Below, one piece after another: positions 39,584 to 55,713 of a stretch of 64,000 nt of DNA (position 1 is the stretch's first letter; every line of letters begins with the position of its first letter). A model generated the notes under the pieces. The model was given only the letters and a program-made list of their open reading frames with translations. It was not told where the DNA came from and searched no databases. This stretch comes from Lampris incognitus (taxonomy: Eukaryota; Chordata; Actinopteri; Lampriformes; Lampridae): contig NC_079214.1 in assembly GCF_029633865.1 (NCBI RefSeq), positions 31,824,957-31,888,956 on the forward strand. The letters are read 5' to 3'. The position numbers and the translations under genes are program-made.

Positions 39584-40208
39584 GACAATACTGGGTGTGT
39601 GCTCAGAGAAAAAGCATGTCTGCAGCACTGTTTAATAGGGAGGGAGTACAGGGCTTGGTTTTGCATTTTGACTGGTTTTGCATTTTGTTTTGATTATAAC
39701 TCCTTGTTCAGTCCTGGTGGATCACTTAGACAGGAGCATGTACACTTGAGCCCCAGTTGGATGGAATTAGTTTTACAAGGTAATAGGGGCCCTCAGTAAT
39801 TTAAGTCATCAACACAGATGGCTTTTACATTTATAGAGGAGAACGATTGTCAGACATGCCAGGATGTAGACGTCACACATCAGTCAAAATCTAAAAGCTG
39901 ACATGGCATCCAAAAAGCGAAAACAAAACATTGAACAAGAAACCCTTTCCCCTCATATCTGTTTGGATGAGCAACGGTTTCAAAGTCCATTGTAAAATGC
40001 CATAACCACAAAAGGCCTCAGTACCTTTGCTGTGTCTTCCTCTTCTATCCTCACCCTCGATTTTCTGATAACAGCTGTAACACCCCCCCCCCCACACACA
40101 CACACACACACACACACAATTCACCTGTATCATATTGGAGGAACATAGGACACCTGCAACTGATACTAATATGATTGTTTTAATATATTTATTTTTTTCT
40201 TTCTCTAG

Positions 40209-42772
<2,564 letters not shown>

Positions 42773-43049
42773 CTACGTCTTAGGGTTGATCTGCTTTGCG
42801 TGGTTTAATAAGACTCCATCCTTTTAGAGCACAACATGGAGTCCTGTCTCCCCTCATTTCTTCTTTCCAAGGCCCATGTAGTGATGACCATGATGCCGAC
42901 TGAACAAAGTGAATGACATGAAGGTATAAAGCAATGTGAAAAAGTGGAGCAGCGAGAGGAAGTTAGAAACTTTTTAAGACACCAGTGTTTGCACACCTCT
43001 CTCCCTTTGCGTATAGTGGAGCTTACCTAATCACAATAAAATTTTGATT

Positions 43050-43423
43050 TTTTTTTTCTTTTGCTCCCCCCCCCCCTTTTCTCCCCAATTGTACCCGTCC
43101 AATTACCCCACTCTTCTGAGCCGTCCTGGTCACTGCTCCACCCCCTCTGCCAATTAGGGGAGGGCTGCAGACTACCACATGCCTCCTCCGATACATGTGA
43201 CGTTGCCAGCTGTTTCTTTTCACCTGACAGTGAGGAGGAGTTTCACCAGGGAGGCGTAGCGTGTGGGAGGATCACACTATTCCCCCCAGTTTCCCCTCCC
43301 CCCCGAACAGGCGCCCCGACCGACCAGAGGAGGCGCTAGTGCAGCGACTAGGACACATACCCACATCCGGCTTCCCACCCGCAGACATGGCCAATTGTGT
43401 CTGTAGGAACAGCCTACCAAGCC
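43050..43423 (-). mobile_element. tRNA-derived SINE (family A), copy 3, head missing
   Basis: The body matches copies 1 and 2, but the sequence diverges at 43423, before the tRNA-like head. No B box is present. Confidence 0.75.
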
Positions 43424-44050
43424 GTTTTTGAACCCTGGCCAATTGGGTGACACACTTCCCACTGGAGCCATTCTCTCTCCCAAATAAATGGTACATGTCA
43501 TGTTATTAGAGTTACAATAATTTGTTTCTGAATCCGTTTTCCTGAGCACTTCTTTATAGGTCTTTGTAATACAGACCTAGCACAACAACAACAACATTCC
43601 ATTTATTTTTTCTACCGTGCTGTAAGTGTTTAGAAGATCTTTTGTTCCTTTGGAAGTCCAGCCTGTCTTTCTTCACTTTGTGTTTGGAGGACAAAACAAA
43701 AGCAATGTCTTTCAACTAGATGGTAAATCTGTCATGAAAAGAGTTGATCTGACGGTGGTATGTAATATTGTTGAAAGATCAGTTCTCTGTTCAGAATCTA
43801 TGTATGAAACAAACATTTGTAACATTTACTATGTATACTACTAAAAGGACTGAACAGATTCCTACTGTCATATACAAAACAAACAAGAAAATTAAAACTC
43901 TTCCTTGTGACAGAATAAACACTATATTGATACATGCAAATAATCACATTTTGCTGATATCAGCTCAAAATGTTTGAATGATGTTGGATTTCTTATTAAA
44001 ACTGATGCATTTTACCTCTGTCTTCAGGGTTTTGTTGTAACTTCGCTGTC

Positions 44051-47000
44051 TCATGTTTGTCTCAGTTGGGGAGGGGCAGGAGCCCTCTCAAGGTCATCCC
44101 CCAGGACACAACGCTGATGAACACGCATGTGCTCTGTGACACGGTACTGGCGTGAGAAGGTCATAGGGCAGTGGGGGCAGGAATAGGGCTTCACACCAAG
44201 ATGGCTACGTATGTGTCGGTTCAGAGACCCTCGCTGGCTGAAGGAACGATCACACTGAGAACACTGATAGGAGTGGCTGGTTAGATGTGATATGCAGGTT
44301 GACACAGCAGATGGCCTGCTGACTGGCAGGGTAGTTGGAACTGAGACCGGCAACATGAATGACAGGGAACCTGGTCCATATTCTGGCATAGCACTTGGAA
44401 GCGGGTATACTGGTGAGCCAGTTGACATACCTGCCACCTCAACTTTCGCAGAGCTAGGGACAGAGCTTACATTTTTCTCTCCAACCCAAAGTGTGGCCCC
44501 AGCCACATGCAAAACTTCAGCCTTTGCCCCAAATTTAGTGTCTATCCCTTGCTCTTTAGCAAAAGCACCAGAACCTCTTTTCTCAGCCCTTTCGTCTCCA
44601 GCAATGGTTTTGGTCTTGGCTTCATACCCAGCAACACTCTCAAATTTACCCCTCGCCCCGACTGCTTTCTCATCAACAGCAGCTCCAATTGTAGCTTCAT
44701 TCCAGTGGTCTTTATCACCCCCTTTTCCACTCTGAGTTCTAGGGGATACTAGTAAGCGGGCAGGCTTGGAACTGATGTCAAGCAGGAGAAGCTTGGTCCC
44801 TGCTGCACTGGTATAGCACTGTCTTAAAGGGCTGCAATCCGAATTGACATAGGTTCTCATTTTCTCTCCAACACTTGACTGCTCTGGATGATCAGCAGCG
44901 ATATGGGCCAGATTGCTAGAGTGATGTTTGCATTCAGAGTTTGTACACGGGTTTGTTTGGGTGGTGTTGGAAAGTTTTGGGGGTATCCAGCGGTAATGGA
45001 GATGTCCACAATGTGACTGTCCCCCAACAACGTTGGCAGTTTTACTAACTGCATATGTTGTCAAACTTGAATTTGGTTCTGCTATTTCAGTGTCTATGAT
45101 GTCCTTGCACTCTACAACTGGGTCGGGTTCATGAGACTCCACCTGTCTTACTGGCTGGGTGGAGACATCATCAAAAGCTAATTTATTTGTGGAGGAGGCA
45201 GGAAGACAGATGTCAGTGCTGTCTTTTGTAATCATCTTCCTTCTGTGCAGACAAGTTTGTCTTGCAGCTGTGTCACCTTCATCTGTCTTTTTTACATTAA
45301 TGCTAGCATGATGCTCCACTCCAGGTGAGCTGAAGGCACTATCTGGTCCAGTTCTCTCAGCTGTAACCAGTCTTGAGTGTTTTACTTCTGTATTGATACC
45401 ATCAAAATTAGTGACACAGGCATTTCCATCTATTTCAGCTGTATGTAGACTAAGGTGACCATCTCTCCCTTCTTCTTCTTCTTGTGAAAACTGATCATCA
45501 TAGCAATACTCGCTTCCGGTGTCTGAAACCGCAACAGGAAGGGGATTTTCATTTCTACCAGACTGTAATCTCTGATGTGGGCAATGGCCAGCCAGCTCCT
45601 CCTCTGCAGTTGCCATGGAGACATCTGCAACATCAGAACATTTCACTCGCTTATGTTTAGAGGGGTAATCATCAAAACCCATATCAGTTTTATACTGATA
45701 TATACTATAATCTCTGTATTCCTTATCATGAGGAAAATCTCCATCGCCGTGGTCACTCTGCAACTCCTGATGTTTGCTGTCATCATTATGCTGTAATAAT
45801 CCAAAATGGTCAAGGTGGTCATCACAATCTGTCATCTTGGATAGTTCACAGTCTTTGAAATCGTTCTCCTCATTCTGTATTGCAAACCTGTCTGTAGTGC
45901 TGCTTTTGTAGCGCTGCTTTAGCTTTACGTGTTGATCTGGATTGGCTCTGTGGCTTATATTCTGCATTACACCATGATCTGAATCTGTGCTGAGATTCCA
46001 ATTCTGTATTGTTTGCATTTTTGGATCATTTTCACTATCATCACTATCATCAAAATGGTGTTCACTCTTGTTCGTACAATCCTGGTTCTGGCCTTCATAG
46101 TCATTTATATCTTTTGCAGTTATGCTGGAATCAGTGTTGACCCTGTCTTTGTTCTTCTCATTTGTTATCTCGCCTTGAACTTCTGTTTGTAGGAAGGGGT
46201 TCCTGATGATGCAGGTAGAGGCACCCAGAAGAGCGGTCTGAGGCGCTGGATAGAGAGTTGGCAAGGAAAGCCCCTCTGCCAGCTTAAGTCTAGTTGCACT
46301 TTTACTGTGATAAATGACAGGAACTGCTTCACGGTTAGGAGGAGGGGACAAGGAGCAGGAGGAAAAAGAGCTCTGTGATGGAGATCCATCAACATTTTTT
46401 TGCTGATGAGTGGATGGATAGACTTGAGGGAGATATGTGGAGGATGGGAGTAAGACTGTGTCCTGGAACTTCACCTGAGTCTTATTACACAAGTGTCCAA
46501 TGCGTGAATGCTCCTCCTTTTCGTATTTCTCCTCTACACTCTTGAGCACCTCCTTTTGTTTATGATCATCTGGTAAAAACTGCCACTTCTTTGTCTTTGT
46601 TCTGCACCACTGTCCGTCTTCCTGTGTTTCAGTTGCACATGGTGAGTAAGGGATCGTTCTTCCCTCTACTTCTCTCCTTGGCACCCCCTCTCTACTCCCC
46701 TTCACCTCCTCTGGTTCTGCAGTGCCAGGTGATTGGAGCTGCATCGGTTTGTCCTCTACACTCGTTCTAATCTCCTCTTGCACTTCAGCAGTAGAAGGTA
46801 AATATGGTAACCAATCTTGTTGTGCCAGAGCATTTACTCGTATGCAGCTATAGGTATTTACACTACTTACAGAGCTTTCAGCTATGCTACAGCATGTATT
46901 TACAGTATTTACAAATGTATCACTACGATTTAGAACATTTATACTGTTACTACTGCAGATATCTTTTTCTATAATACAGGAATCTGTTTTGGCTAAATAT

Positions 47001-48618
47001 TTGACATTCTGATTGTCTTCACAGTTTTCAGCATCAGTTGAATGTTGATAATCATGATAATATGAAGAATGTATGCACATACTATTACTAGTATCTGCCT
47101 CGTTATGTTTCCTACAATTATCCATATTGTGTAAAAATGGCTGACTCTGCGGCTTACTACAGACATTGGCAGCATCACTATAAGTATTGATGTTGTCTGA
47201 GTGTAACTTGTTCACTGCACTAGCGTAGATATTTGTAGTATCAAAATTTGCCTCACTGGTTTGCCAAGCACTCAGAGCCTCCTCAAGTTTATCCATCTGC
47301 AGGTATCTGGCAACACTGAGAAGGCTACAATATAGTTGCTGATCAGCGCAGGTAGGCAGATTCCCAGTGTAAATATAGTCCAGTAAAAATGTCAGTATAC
47401 AGTCTGATAGACAGGGAGCCTGCAATTCCAAAAGGGCACCAGCAGAAGATAGGAGAGAGGCTAAAACTGGGCTGCAAGCTGCAAGGACACATCTGAGAAA
47501 GAAACATATAAATTCTATAGTGAGTGAATGTGGACTGAGGCCTAGAAGTGACAAAAAGCCATTGAAAAACTAGGTGCACAAGTGTCTACATGTTTATTAC
47601 ACATTTTGTAGATGTGCATGTTACTATCAGTATATGTATATATGCACACGAATGAGCATTTTTGCTGTGTTGTGTGTGACAGTTAAAGCCAGGGTGCCAT
47701 ATTCACCTGTGTGCCAGGTAAAGGTGTGCTGGGCTTTGTCTCTGTCTGATCACACAATCACAGAACTGAGCACAGTCTCTTTGGAGGTTCAGACCAGCCA
47801 ATAGGGAGGCTGCATGGTAATTAACATCTGGAGGACAGGATGCTACCTGGAGAGTACAGGACAGAGGCAGTATTCAATATCCATACTTACCCAACCAAGG
47901 CACTGTTAGTTATAGCTTTTCTCTTAACTGTTATTTCCAAAGTAAGGTAAATCAAAAATATTTCAGCCTCACCTTGCCTTATATTTGTCCCATTTTTTTT
48001 TCTTCATTTGAACAAATATAAACTCAGGAGCTTTCAAGTGCCACCACAATTTTCTACTTTTTGCTGTTGTATGGAGGAACTTTAATTAATTTTCAGCTTC
48101 AGTGAGTAGTAATGCTATCGAGAAGTAGGTAGGTAGACAGACAGATAGACAGGCAGACATATAGGCAGACCAGTAGAAAGAGATACAGATACATAGACAG
48201 ACCGATAAAGGGAGTGATAGATGGACAGATAGAATAACCAGGTTTCCAAAGGGCTTCACAGTAGTAAAAATGAGCCAACAAGCAAAGAAAAGGATTACAC
48301 AAAAACAAAAGAGGTACATAAGTAGGTTGACTGGATAAGTAAGTACCTGCCAAGCTAAAAAAAGAGACTCACCAATGTATGAAAACACAGGATATAACTA
48401 CCAGCTTGATACAACTTCTTCTGTCCCATCATATTACCCAAACAGCAGTTATACAAGCATGTTGCAAAAACTAAACTGAACCTAACTGAATGGTTCCAGA
48501 GTAAAATGTTACCTGAATATTGATAACTTATCAGAGAAAATTAGAGTCCCTTTTGTAAAAGTTTTGAAAATATTGCTTCAAGGTATTCAGCACAATAACC
48601 TCATCATCTTACCTCCAT
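44051..48618 (-). CDS. BTB/POZ and C2H2 zinc-finger protein (ZBTB type)
   Basis: Probable DNA-binding transcription regulator in the nucleus. Three coding exons join in frame: 48618-48613 (ATG GAG only, good start context), 47846-47707 and 47492-44051, giving 1195 residues. The BTB domain covers about residues 15-110: QFCDCVIRQ, then AHRCVLAACSPVL across the second junction, LLDYIYTGNLP and VARYLQMDKLEEAL. A very long linker (about 900 residues) rich in Asp, Ser, His, Asn and Tyr follows. Two C2H2 fingers lie near 1118-1174 (YQCSQC... and YSCPHC..., both C-x2-C-x12-H-x3-H). The tail is short. The single 3442-nt exon is typical of ZBTB genes. Two C-terminal fingers fit several ZBTB members, so I do not name one. 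A possible poly(A) signal is at 43602-43607 (minus). Confidence 0.88.
47707..47846 (-). CDS. ZBTB exon with the start of the BTB domain
   Basis: A 140-nt exon, not the longest frame on its strand. It reads NYHAASLLAGLNLQRDCAQF, then CDC and up to LYLAH. The acceptor is actctccag and the donor cacag/gtgaat. It enters in phase 0 from the two-codon first exon and leaves in phase 2 to make the Arg of AHRCVLAAC. Confidence 0.85.
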
Positions 48619-48849
48619 AGTGCTCTGTAAGACAATCAATAAACTCCCTCTGTCCTCTGGGCATATAGAGGCTCCTGTGTGCTCGGCTGAATTTTGAAGG
48701 CAACCTTCATGTAGACTTTATAGTCCCCGTCTGGAGTCTTGCTAGAACATTTCATTTGGAAAACAATCACACGGGTTTCGTATTGAGAGCACAGCATGAC
48801 TCGGTGGGACAGGTGCATGTAGGGAGTACCGGTCTCTCACGTCACAATC

Positions 48850-51000
48850 CTCATGGCCTGTTATAAAGGTCATATGAGCCAAGCCCACAAAGTTTCAAAC
48901 GGGGACCACAGAATGATAGCTGATAGAGCAGACGTTTTCATACAAATCAGTTCTATTGGGGAACAATAATATCCATCCATGCATTGTAATGTAATATACA
49001 AAGTAATTACATTATAACATGGACACTTGTCAGATGGAAACCTCACTACTCCAACTTGGCTATTGAACTTGGCAATGTTCATGACAGGCAGATGATGTAA
49101 TCCTCCACTGATTATGAAAAGCCTATCTATAAACCCTAGATTATAAGAATTGTATTAAGTATTTTTGAAAATGCATAGTCTTCAATCTATTCATGTGATT
49201 TTACAACCTATCACTATCAAAGCGATGAGTAAAGGATTAGAGTAGAACTCTCTCATTTGAATTCACATCTGTAAAGGATCATTTGGCTTCTTTATAAACT
49301 CTTGCTGTGATAGGGATAGAAACTTTGATAATGCCATAAAACCAAGATTGATGCAGTGGAATACCAGAAAAAAGAAGCCACATTTGTTAACATTGCATTA
49401 ATTTGCTGAACTCTCTGGCATAACGTTTATCAGACATGTGAGCTGCACAAACAAATAATGCTAGCAAAATATTATTGAAGACTACAAGCCAGCTGTTTTA
49501 GCTGTACATGCAGAGAGACCATTCATACAACAAGAGGTACCCTTTCTATCCTCTGTAACTCTATGAAGGAGGGCATTTGCATTTACAGGGCTTTAAGCCA
49601 GCCCCCACCAGCTGACGCTTTGTTGACATCTCCTTAATAAGTCAGTTCTCCACCCTTCCCCACCACGTGCTTGTCACATCCCTTAAACTGTGCAGCAGTC
49701 TTAAATTACAGTCACACCCCTTGTTCTGCAGGGTTGTAATACACTTTCCTGGCTTCCGCGCAATGGAAATACCACTGCCGCACACACCAGATCATAGCAG
49801 TCCATTTGGAAACAGTGAGTAGATGAGCAGAAAAAGAATGAGCCTTGGTGTGGCTCTAACTAACAGACCTAAACTGCACATGAACTGGGCACAACCAAAT
49901 GTCACACAAATATTCTGCGAAATATTTTTTTTAATGTTTTGATATGAGATGGATTTAAACAAAAAAATTTTCCCCATAAATTACCATGCTTACTCATCAG
50001 TTAAAAACAGATTAAGCCGAGGCTTTTCTCACCCCCTAGCCAACTGTCCATATTTCGTATCCCAATGCAATGGATTTAAAATTATGCTAAAGCAAATAAA
50101 CATAGATTGAGCAGAGAAGAGAAGAGAAAATAATATTTTTGGCTTTACACTGTCATTGTGATGTTATAAACATATTTGTATGAATGCCTTGTGTTACGGT
50201 GCTATGGTGCATGTTTTATGGACTGTAATTGGGCACTGTTGACATGAGCCATCAATCATAATACAATGGTATCATGACTGATGACTACAGTATTAAATGG
50301 TACACAGAAAGGACCGAATACCCACCCTTAATTTATACCTGCTTAATCCATGTCAGGGTTGCAGGGGAGCTGGAGTCTATCCCAGCAGACAAGGTAAATA
50401 GACACTCTGGACAGATCACCATCACAGGGACCACACACAATCATTCACACAGTACTCACACCTACGGGGGATCTAGAAACCCCAATTCATCCAATATGAA
50501 TGTTTTGGATTATGGGAAGAAAACCTGCCAAACACAGGAGAACATGCAAACGCATCACACAGAGCTGCAATCCAACCCAGGTCCCTGCTGTTGGGAGACG
50601 GCAGAGATTTGTTTTTGTTTTATGGAGAAAAACTCAAACAGTAGGTCAAAGCTGATATACATATCAATAAAAAATGTAAAAAAAAATCTAAACACAATAA
50701 TGTTTTTATGCATGCTCAATAATCCAGGTAAGGAAATCAAAAAAAGTTGAATCAGTTCATCTGGACACAGATGTGAAGAGGGAATGACCGTCCCTGAACC
50801 AGGGGCGCTAAGAGTACATTTGTTACCATCTTACATTGCTGTGATTGTAACTATTCCCAAATCCCCTGTGAATAGTACACATGGCTATTGTAACTCTAGT
50901 TAATGGTCACACCTATTTGCATATGAAACTGATAGTTGGTTTTGGTCGTTATGCCATTGTGTTGTTTATAAGGGTGGGGATACCTACAGTCAGTTGAGAC
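48850..51000. other. upstream region of the ZBTB gene; mostly no feature seen
   Basis: It probably contains ZBTB 5' UTR and promoter sequence, but I see no distinct CpG island or TATA box. A degenerate minus-strand family-C SINE or L2-like piece lies at about 50335-50600. Confidence 0.4.
50335..50600 (-). mobile_element. degenerate SINE (family C) or L2-like 3' copy
   Basis: Minus-strand traces of the conserved block are visible (gggaagaaaacctgccaaac, aggagaacatgcaaacgc and ggagctggagtctatccc). It is older and more diverged than the 35.5-kb copy. Confidence 0.6.
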
Positions 51001-51015
51001 TAGAGAGGTCACTTA

Positions 51016-51407
51016 TGCCTTTTCCACTGCATGGTACCGGCTCAACTCAACTCTACTCGCTTTTTTTTTTTTTGGTTTTCCATTGGGCAAAAGTTAGGGA
51101 TAGTACCTGGTACCAGGTACTTTTTTTGGTACCACCTCCGTCAAGGTTCCAGGTGAGCTGAGCCGCTACTAATAGGTGACATGAAAATACCACTATAAAT
51201 AAATAAAATATAAATATAAATACATATATATTTATTTATATTTATTTAAACATAAATAAAATACTAGTTAACATGCCCACAAATGACTAGCGGGGCTTTG
51301 CCGTGAGGGGATACTATCTGCAGTGGAAAATTAAATCCCAAAAAAGTAAAGCGAATAGAGTCGAGTAGAGTCGAGTTGAGCCAGTACCATGTAGTGGAAA
51401 AGGGGCA
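51016..51407. mobile_element. PIF/Harbinger-like MITE
   Basis: 392 bp with terminal inverted repeats of about 50 bp (tgccttttccactgcatggt at the left, mirrored at the right). Flanked by TTA on both sides (51013-51015 and 51408-51410), the target duplication usual for PIF/Harbinger. No coding capacity. Confidence 0.78.
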
Positions 51408-52343
51408 TTAGGTGAGTGATGAAACGTATCTGTCAATAAACGTTGTGTCCAGGCGAACTGATTCACTTTTCTGTGATAAACACCATAATCAACCAAACTA
51501 ACACGTTTAAAGTTAAAGCTAAGTTCACCATTGAGCATAGCAGAAATCAGATCCAGCTACAAAATCTCTTTCACAATCAACCATAACATGTCTACAAATC
51601 AATTCTCTCTTTCAAATACACAACTTCTATAAATCTATCTTCTTTTTTTTTCAAAGTGAGCATAATTTCTTCTCAGTCAGACTGCATATCTACCAAAACT
51701 CAAACTGTATTCCAGATATTTATATTTACTCTTTTTTCTGTCTGTCATACCAAATGGAAATTATTTGGTTTGGGAAAATTGTATAGCAGAAGACAGGTAG
51801 TGGCAAGTTTAAATGGAGCAATGTTCTCTTGGCTCGCGGGCAGATATGACACAACAAGCTCATATAAGACCTAAAACGAAAGATACTACAGCATGAATAG
51901 CTAAAACCATGGTTCAACCATATTTTATGTGTTTGGCAGTGGAGAAAGCGCTGACTGACATAACGGCACCACCAACTATTTCATTTGGATTGCTCAACCA
52001 CCACTGCAATTGGTACGGTGTTCAAAGGTGTCAGTAAAAAAAAAAAGATGTAAGATTGCAGTTTTACATAACATAAAACGTATTTCATGTACATTTTAAT
52101 TAACTTAAAAACTGTGATGAGAATAATGACAGATGATGATTACTGGGGCAGTTGGACGGCAGCTAAAGGAGGATGAAACTGGCTGGCTGCTATGCTGTGT
52201 GACTGACTCGCTGTCCCGATGCCAGCAAGCACACATGCACAGTTTAGATAAACACACACAGATATACACACAGACAAACTCTTGCTATGTGCCCACCTCA
52301 CCTTACCATAGTGGCATCACACAGAACCTGGCAACTGCATGTC

Positions 52344-52353
52344 CAAGTGACAT

Positions 52354-52384
<31 letters not shown>

Positions 52385-52412
52385 GCAGCACGCACGCACA
52401 CACACACACACA
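52344..52412. repeat. (CA)n microsatellite, interrupted
   Basis: CA tract with a short GCACG-rich interruption. Confidence 0.95.
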
Positions 52413-52529
52413 TTCTTGTACTTCTCTCTTTGTCAGGAGCTTCATTGATTACATTCATTCCCTAGCCCTTAATCCTAAATTTACCTAACACAATTCATGA
52501 AGAAAATTGCTGAAACAAAATATGATTCT

Positions 52530-52759
<230 letters not shown>

Positions 52760-53649
52760 CCCAGTGACCTTTCACACAGTAAGAGAGGCTAAACGTTTTT
52801 CCATTTGCTTGGCACTTAGCTGAGCATGGTACGTGAGTGCTCACTAGCATGTGCGTGCCATCGCTCATGTATCATTTAGATGCCTTCAGAGGGCACAGCG
52901 TTTTCTTTAGCACACATTAACACTCAAGTCTGATTAAACATCACCACCTTAAATCATTTTGTACAGTAACAGCTTTGATTCACAACAATAATAATAAGAC
53001 TAACAGCAATACTACTGCTGCTACTACTAGTTATAATAATGATAACGATGATAATATTATCATTATTATTATTATCAGAATCAGAATACTTTATTCATCC
53101 CCGAGGGAAAATTGGGTTATTTTTATTATTAGTAGTAGTAGTACTTCAACCCAATGATTCTGGCTTACAGCATACACACATCAACTACATAAGAAAACAA
53201 CACTCTCAGACAAACAGACAAGCTGCAAATGAAGCACCTGCTTCATGGCACCACTGTGACATTGCACTTCACTGAATCTGTGTGCTAGTTTGACATAACA
53301 GCAATACAGTCTAGACACATGCATGTGCAAGCACACACAAATATTACCACAGCGACTCTTTACAGTTTGCTGCAGTAGCACAGTGGTTTTCAGGCTATAG
53401 GTCATGACCTACAAGTGGGCCACAGCAGGGGGCCCAGGTGGATTGTGGGATGCCCACAATAAACACATTTTGGTCTGAGAAAGAGAAAAAATTGCATGCA
53501 ATGGACTCTGTGCATAACTGTAGTCCACTGACTTCCAGTTTCTACTGCAGCGGTCATACCAGTTTCCTGTTTGTTGGCGTGTGCTATTGACAGTGGCATA
53601 TTTTTGCAATTATGATGATGAAGATTTACCTGACGTTAATTCATTCTAT

Positions 53650-55365
53650 CTAAACACTTTGTCTTTATCTTTAGGTTCACTTAATGCCAGGGGGCCAAAA
53701 AAATATTACTAAGAATGAAGCATTATTTTTATTTTCTGAACACTTAAATACAGATTTCTTTTTCTTTCAAGAATCCCATTCTACTCTTAATGACACCAAT
53801 TTCTGGAAATCTCAATGGGGCAATGATGTATGGTTTTCACATGGTACTCAACACTCAGCTGGTACACTTACTCTGAAGAACAGATTTGAAGGTGACATCC
53901 TTTTAACCAAATGTGACCCAGGGGGCATTTTACTTTCATGAATATTTCTTGTTCCAATATGACGCTTTTCATTATTAACATTTACGGTTACAACACAAAA
54001 ACTGAAAACTCCTAACTACTATCTTCTTTGGATAATAATATTAATCAAGGGTTAACTAAGTTTCCTAATGCAGTTATTATAATTGGAGGTGATTTCAGTA
54101 TGGTTGTAGATGGTCAAATGGATAGATGGCCACCACAAACTTGACTCAAAAAATTACCTGAAGGTACTCATGCAAAGATGTACTTTGATTGATGTTTGGA
54201 GAAATACATTTCCTAATGATAAAATTTATATTTGGAGAAATAATTATGGTTCTAAACAGTCTCATATTGATTTTTGGCTAGTGTCTGATAATATAAATAC
54301 AAATTATATTTTTGTTGATATTCTTCCCACCCCTTATACAGACCATAAGGCTATTTACATTACAATTAAGTTGTCTGGTGAAAATAATAAATCTTTCAAT
54401 AGGAAATCTTATTGGATTTTGAACAACTCCTTGCTTAGAATAGACAATGTAAAGCACAAAATTAAAAAATTAATTCATTAATTTTTTAACAAAGCCAAAA
54501 ATTATAACTGTTATGGGAAAAATTAGGAATTATTTAAATTTGAGGCTGCAAGTTTTTTGAGAAATTACAGCTCTAATTTGTCTTTACTTAAAAAGGCTGA
54601 AGAAAATGCAGTTATCAATGATATTATGATACTTTCAAAAAAGAATCCCACTAACTATACAATAGAAGACAGAGTAACTATGGCAAATCTACAATGTAAG
54701 GTAGATGAAATTTACAAAAATAGGGCAGAGGGAGCCTTTGTGAGCTCGACTGAAATGGCTTGAGGAGGGTGAAAGCAATTCGTCTTTCTTCTTCAAATTA
54801 GAAAAACGTCATACCAAGCTAAATACTGTTCAGCAACTAAAAATAGATGATATTATAACGACAGATTCAAAAACTATTTCTAACCACTGCTGTTCTTTCT
54901 GTAGCAAACTATACATGTAATTATTCTGCATAAATCACAGAGCAGTTTTTAAGTCCAGTTAACACCCAACGCATATCTCCTGCAGATAGTAAAATAAGTG
55001 ATACTCCCCTTACTATTAATGAGATAACTTTTTGCATAAATCACTTGAAAAACAATAAGTCCCAAAGGACAGACGGTCTAACTGGGGAATTCTATAAACT
55101 GTTCTCCAATGAAATTGCCCCATTTTTACTTAAAGTCTTAACAGAAAGTATTAATCAAGGCACTCTCCCCCCCAGTCTGAGTCAAGGCATACTTACCCTA
55201 ATACCTAAACCCAAAAAGGATCTACTCCTCATTGAAAATTGGCATCCAATATGCCTCCTTAACAATGATTATAAAGTCCTTGCCTCAGTATTTGCCAAGA
55301 GAACTAAATGTGTATTGGACTCTGTAATTGGAGAGATACAATCCGGATTCATGCCATAACCACTG
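53650..55365 (+). mobile_element. L1/Tx1-type LINE, truncated and broken
   Basis: It begins inside the apurinic endonuclease (FFFQESHSTLNDTNFW, with the catalytic Glu in QESH; GTLTLKNRF; later QSHIDFWLVS and TPYTDHKAIYI). It runs through the linker into the first reverse-transcriptase motifs (KSQRTDGLTGEFYK, LIPKPKKDLLLIENWHPICL), where it ends. Several frameshifts and stops interrupt it, and the 3' half is missing. It lies upstream of the HECT gene in the same orientation. Confidence 0.85.
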
Positions 55366-55484
55366 GCAGCCATAAGTCATGGCTGCCAGGACGCCCCCCC
55401 CCCCCCAATCTTTTCTTATGGTTTCCCCTCACTTGGAATATGACAGTGATACTGACAGTTTCCTTTAGAGATCGGTAACATCAT

Positions 55485-55713
55485 GAGTGCCAAGTTGTAG
55501 GCAACTGGACTTCTTCTTGGAGTTTGAAGACGTTTCACCTTTTATCCAAAAGGCTTCTTCGGTTCTGAACCTGGTGATGGGAGACCCAGGAAGTATCTCC
55601 ATCTCTAGGAAGGTCTCCATCACCAGGTTCAGAACTGAAGAAGACTTTTGGATAAAAGGTGAAACGTCTTCAAACTCCCAAGAAGAAGTCCAGTTGCCTA
55701 CAACTTGGCACTC
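55485..55713. repeat. long foldback repeat with hammerhead-like cores in both arms
   Basis: Arms of about 100 bp are inverted copies (gagtgccaagttgtaggcaa at the left mirrored at the right end). Inside the right arm on the + strand are CTGAAGA (55635-55641), a stem built from CTTTT/AAAAG and GAAAC (55661). The left arm gives the same on the minus strand (55562 down to 55533) with CCGAAGA. No coding capacity. Confidence 0.75.

Noticed and set aside
44292..44735. 147-codon plus-strand open frame
   Set aside because: Antisense shadow of the long ZBTB exon.
48636..48818. 60-codon minus-strand frame proposed as the start of the ZBTB protein
   Set aside because: It does not join in frame to the BTB exon at 47846. 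The Met-Glu at 48618-48613 does, so this stretch is taken as 5' UTR.
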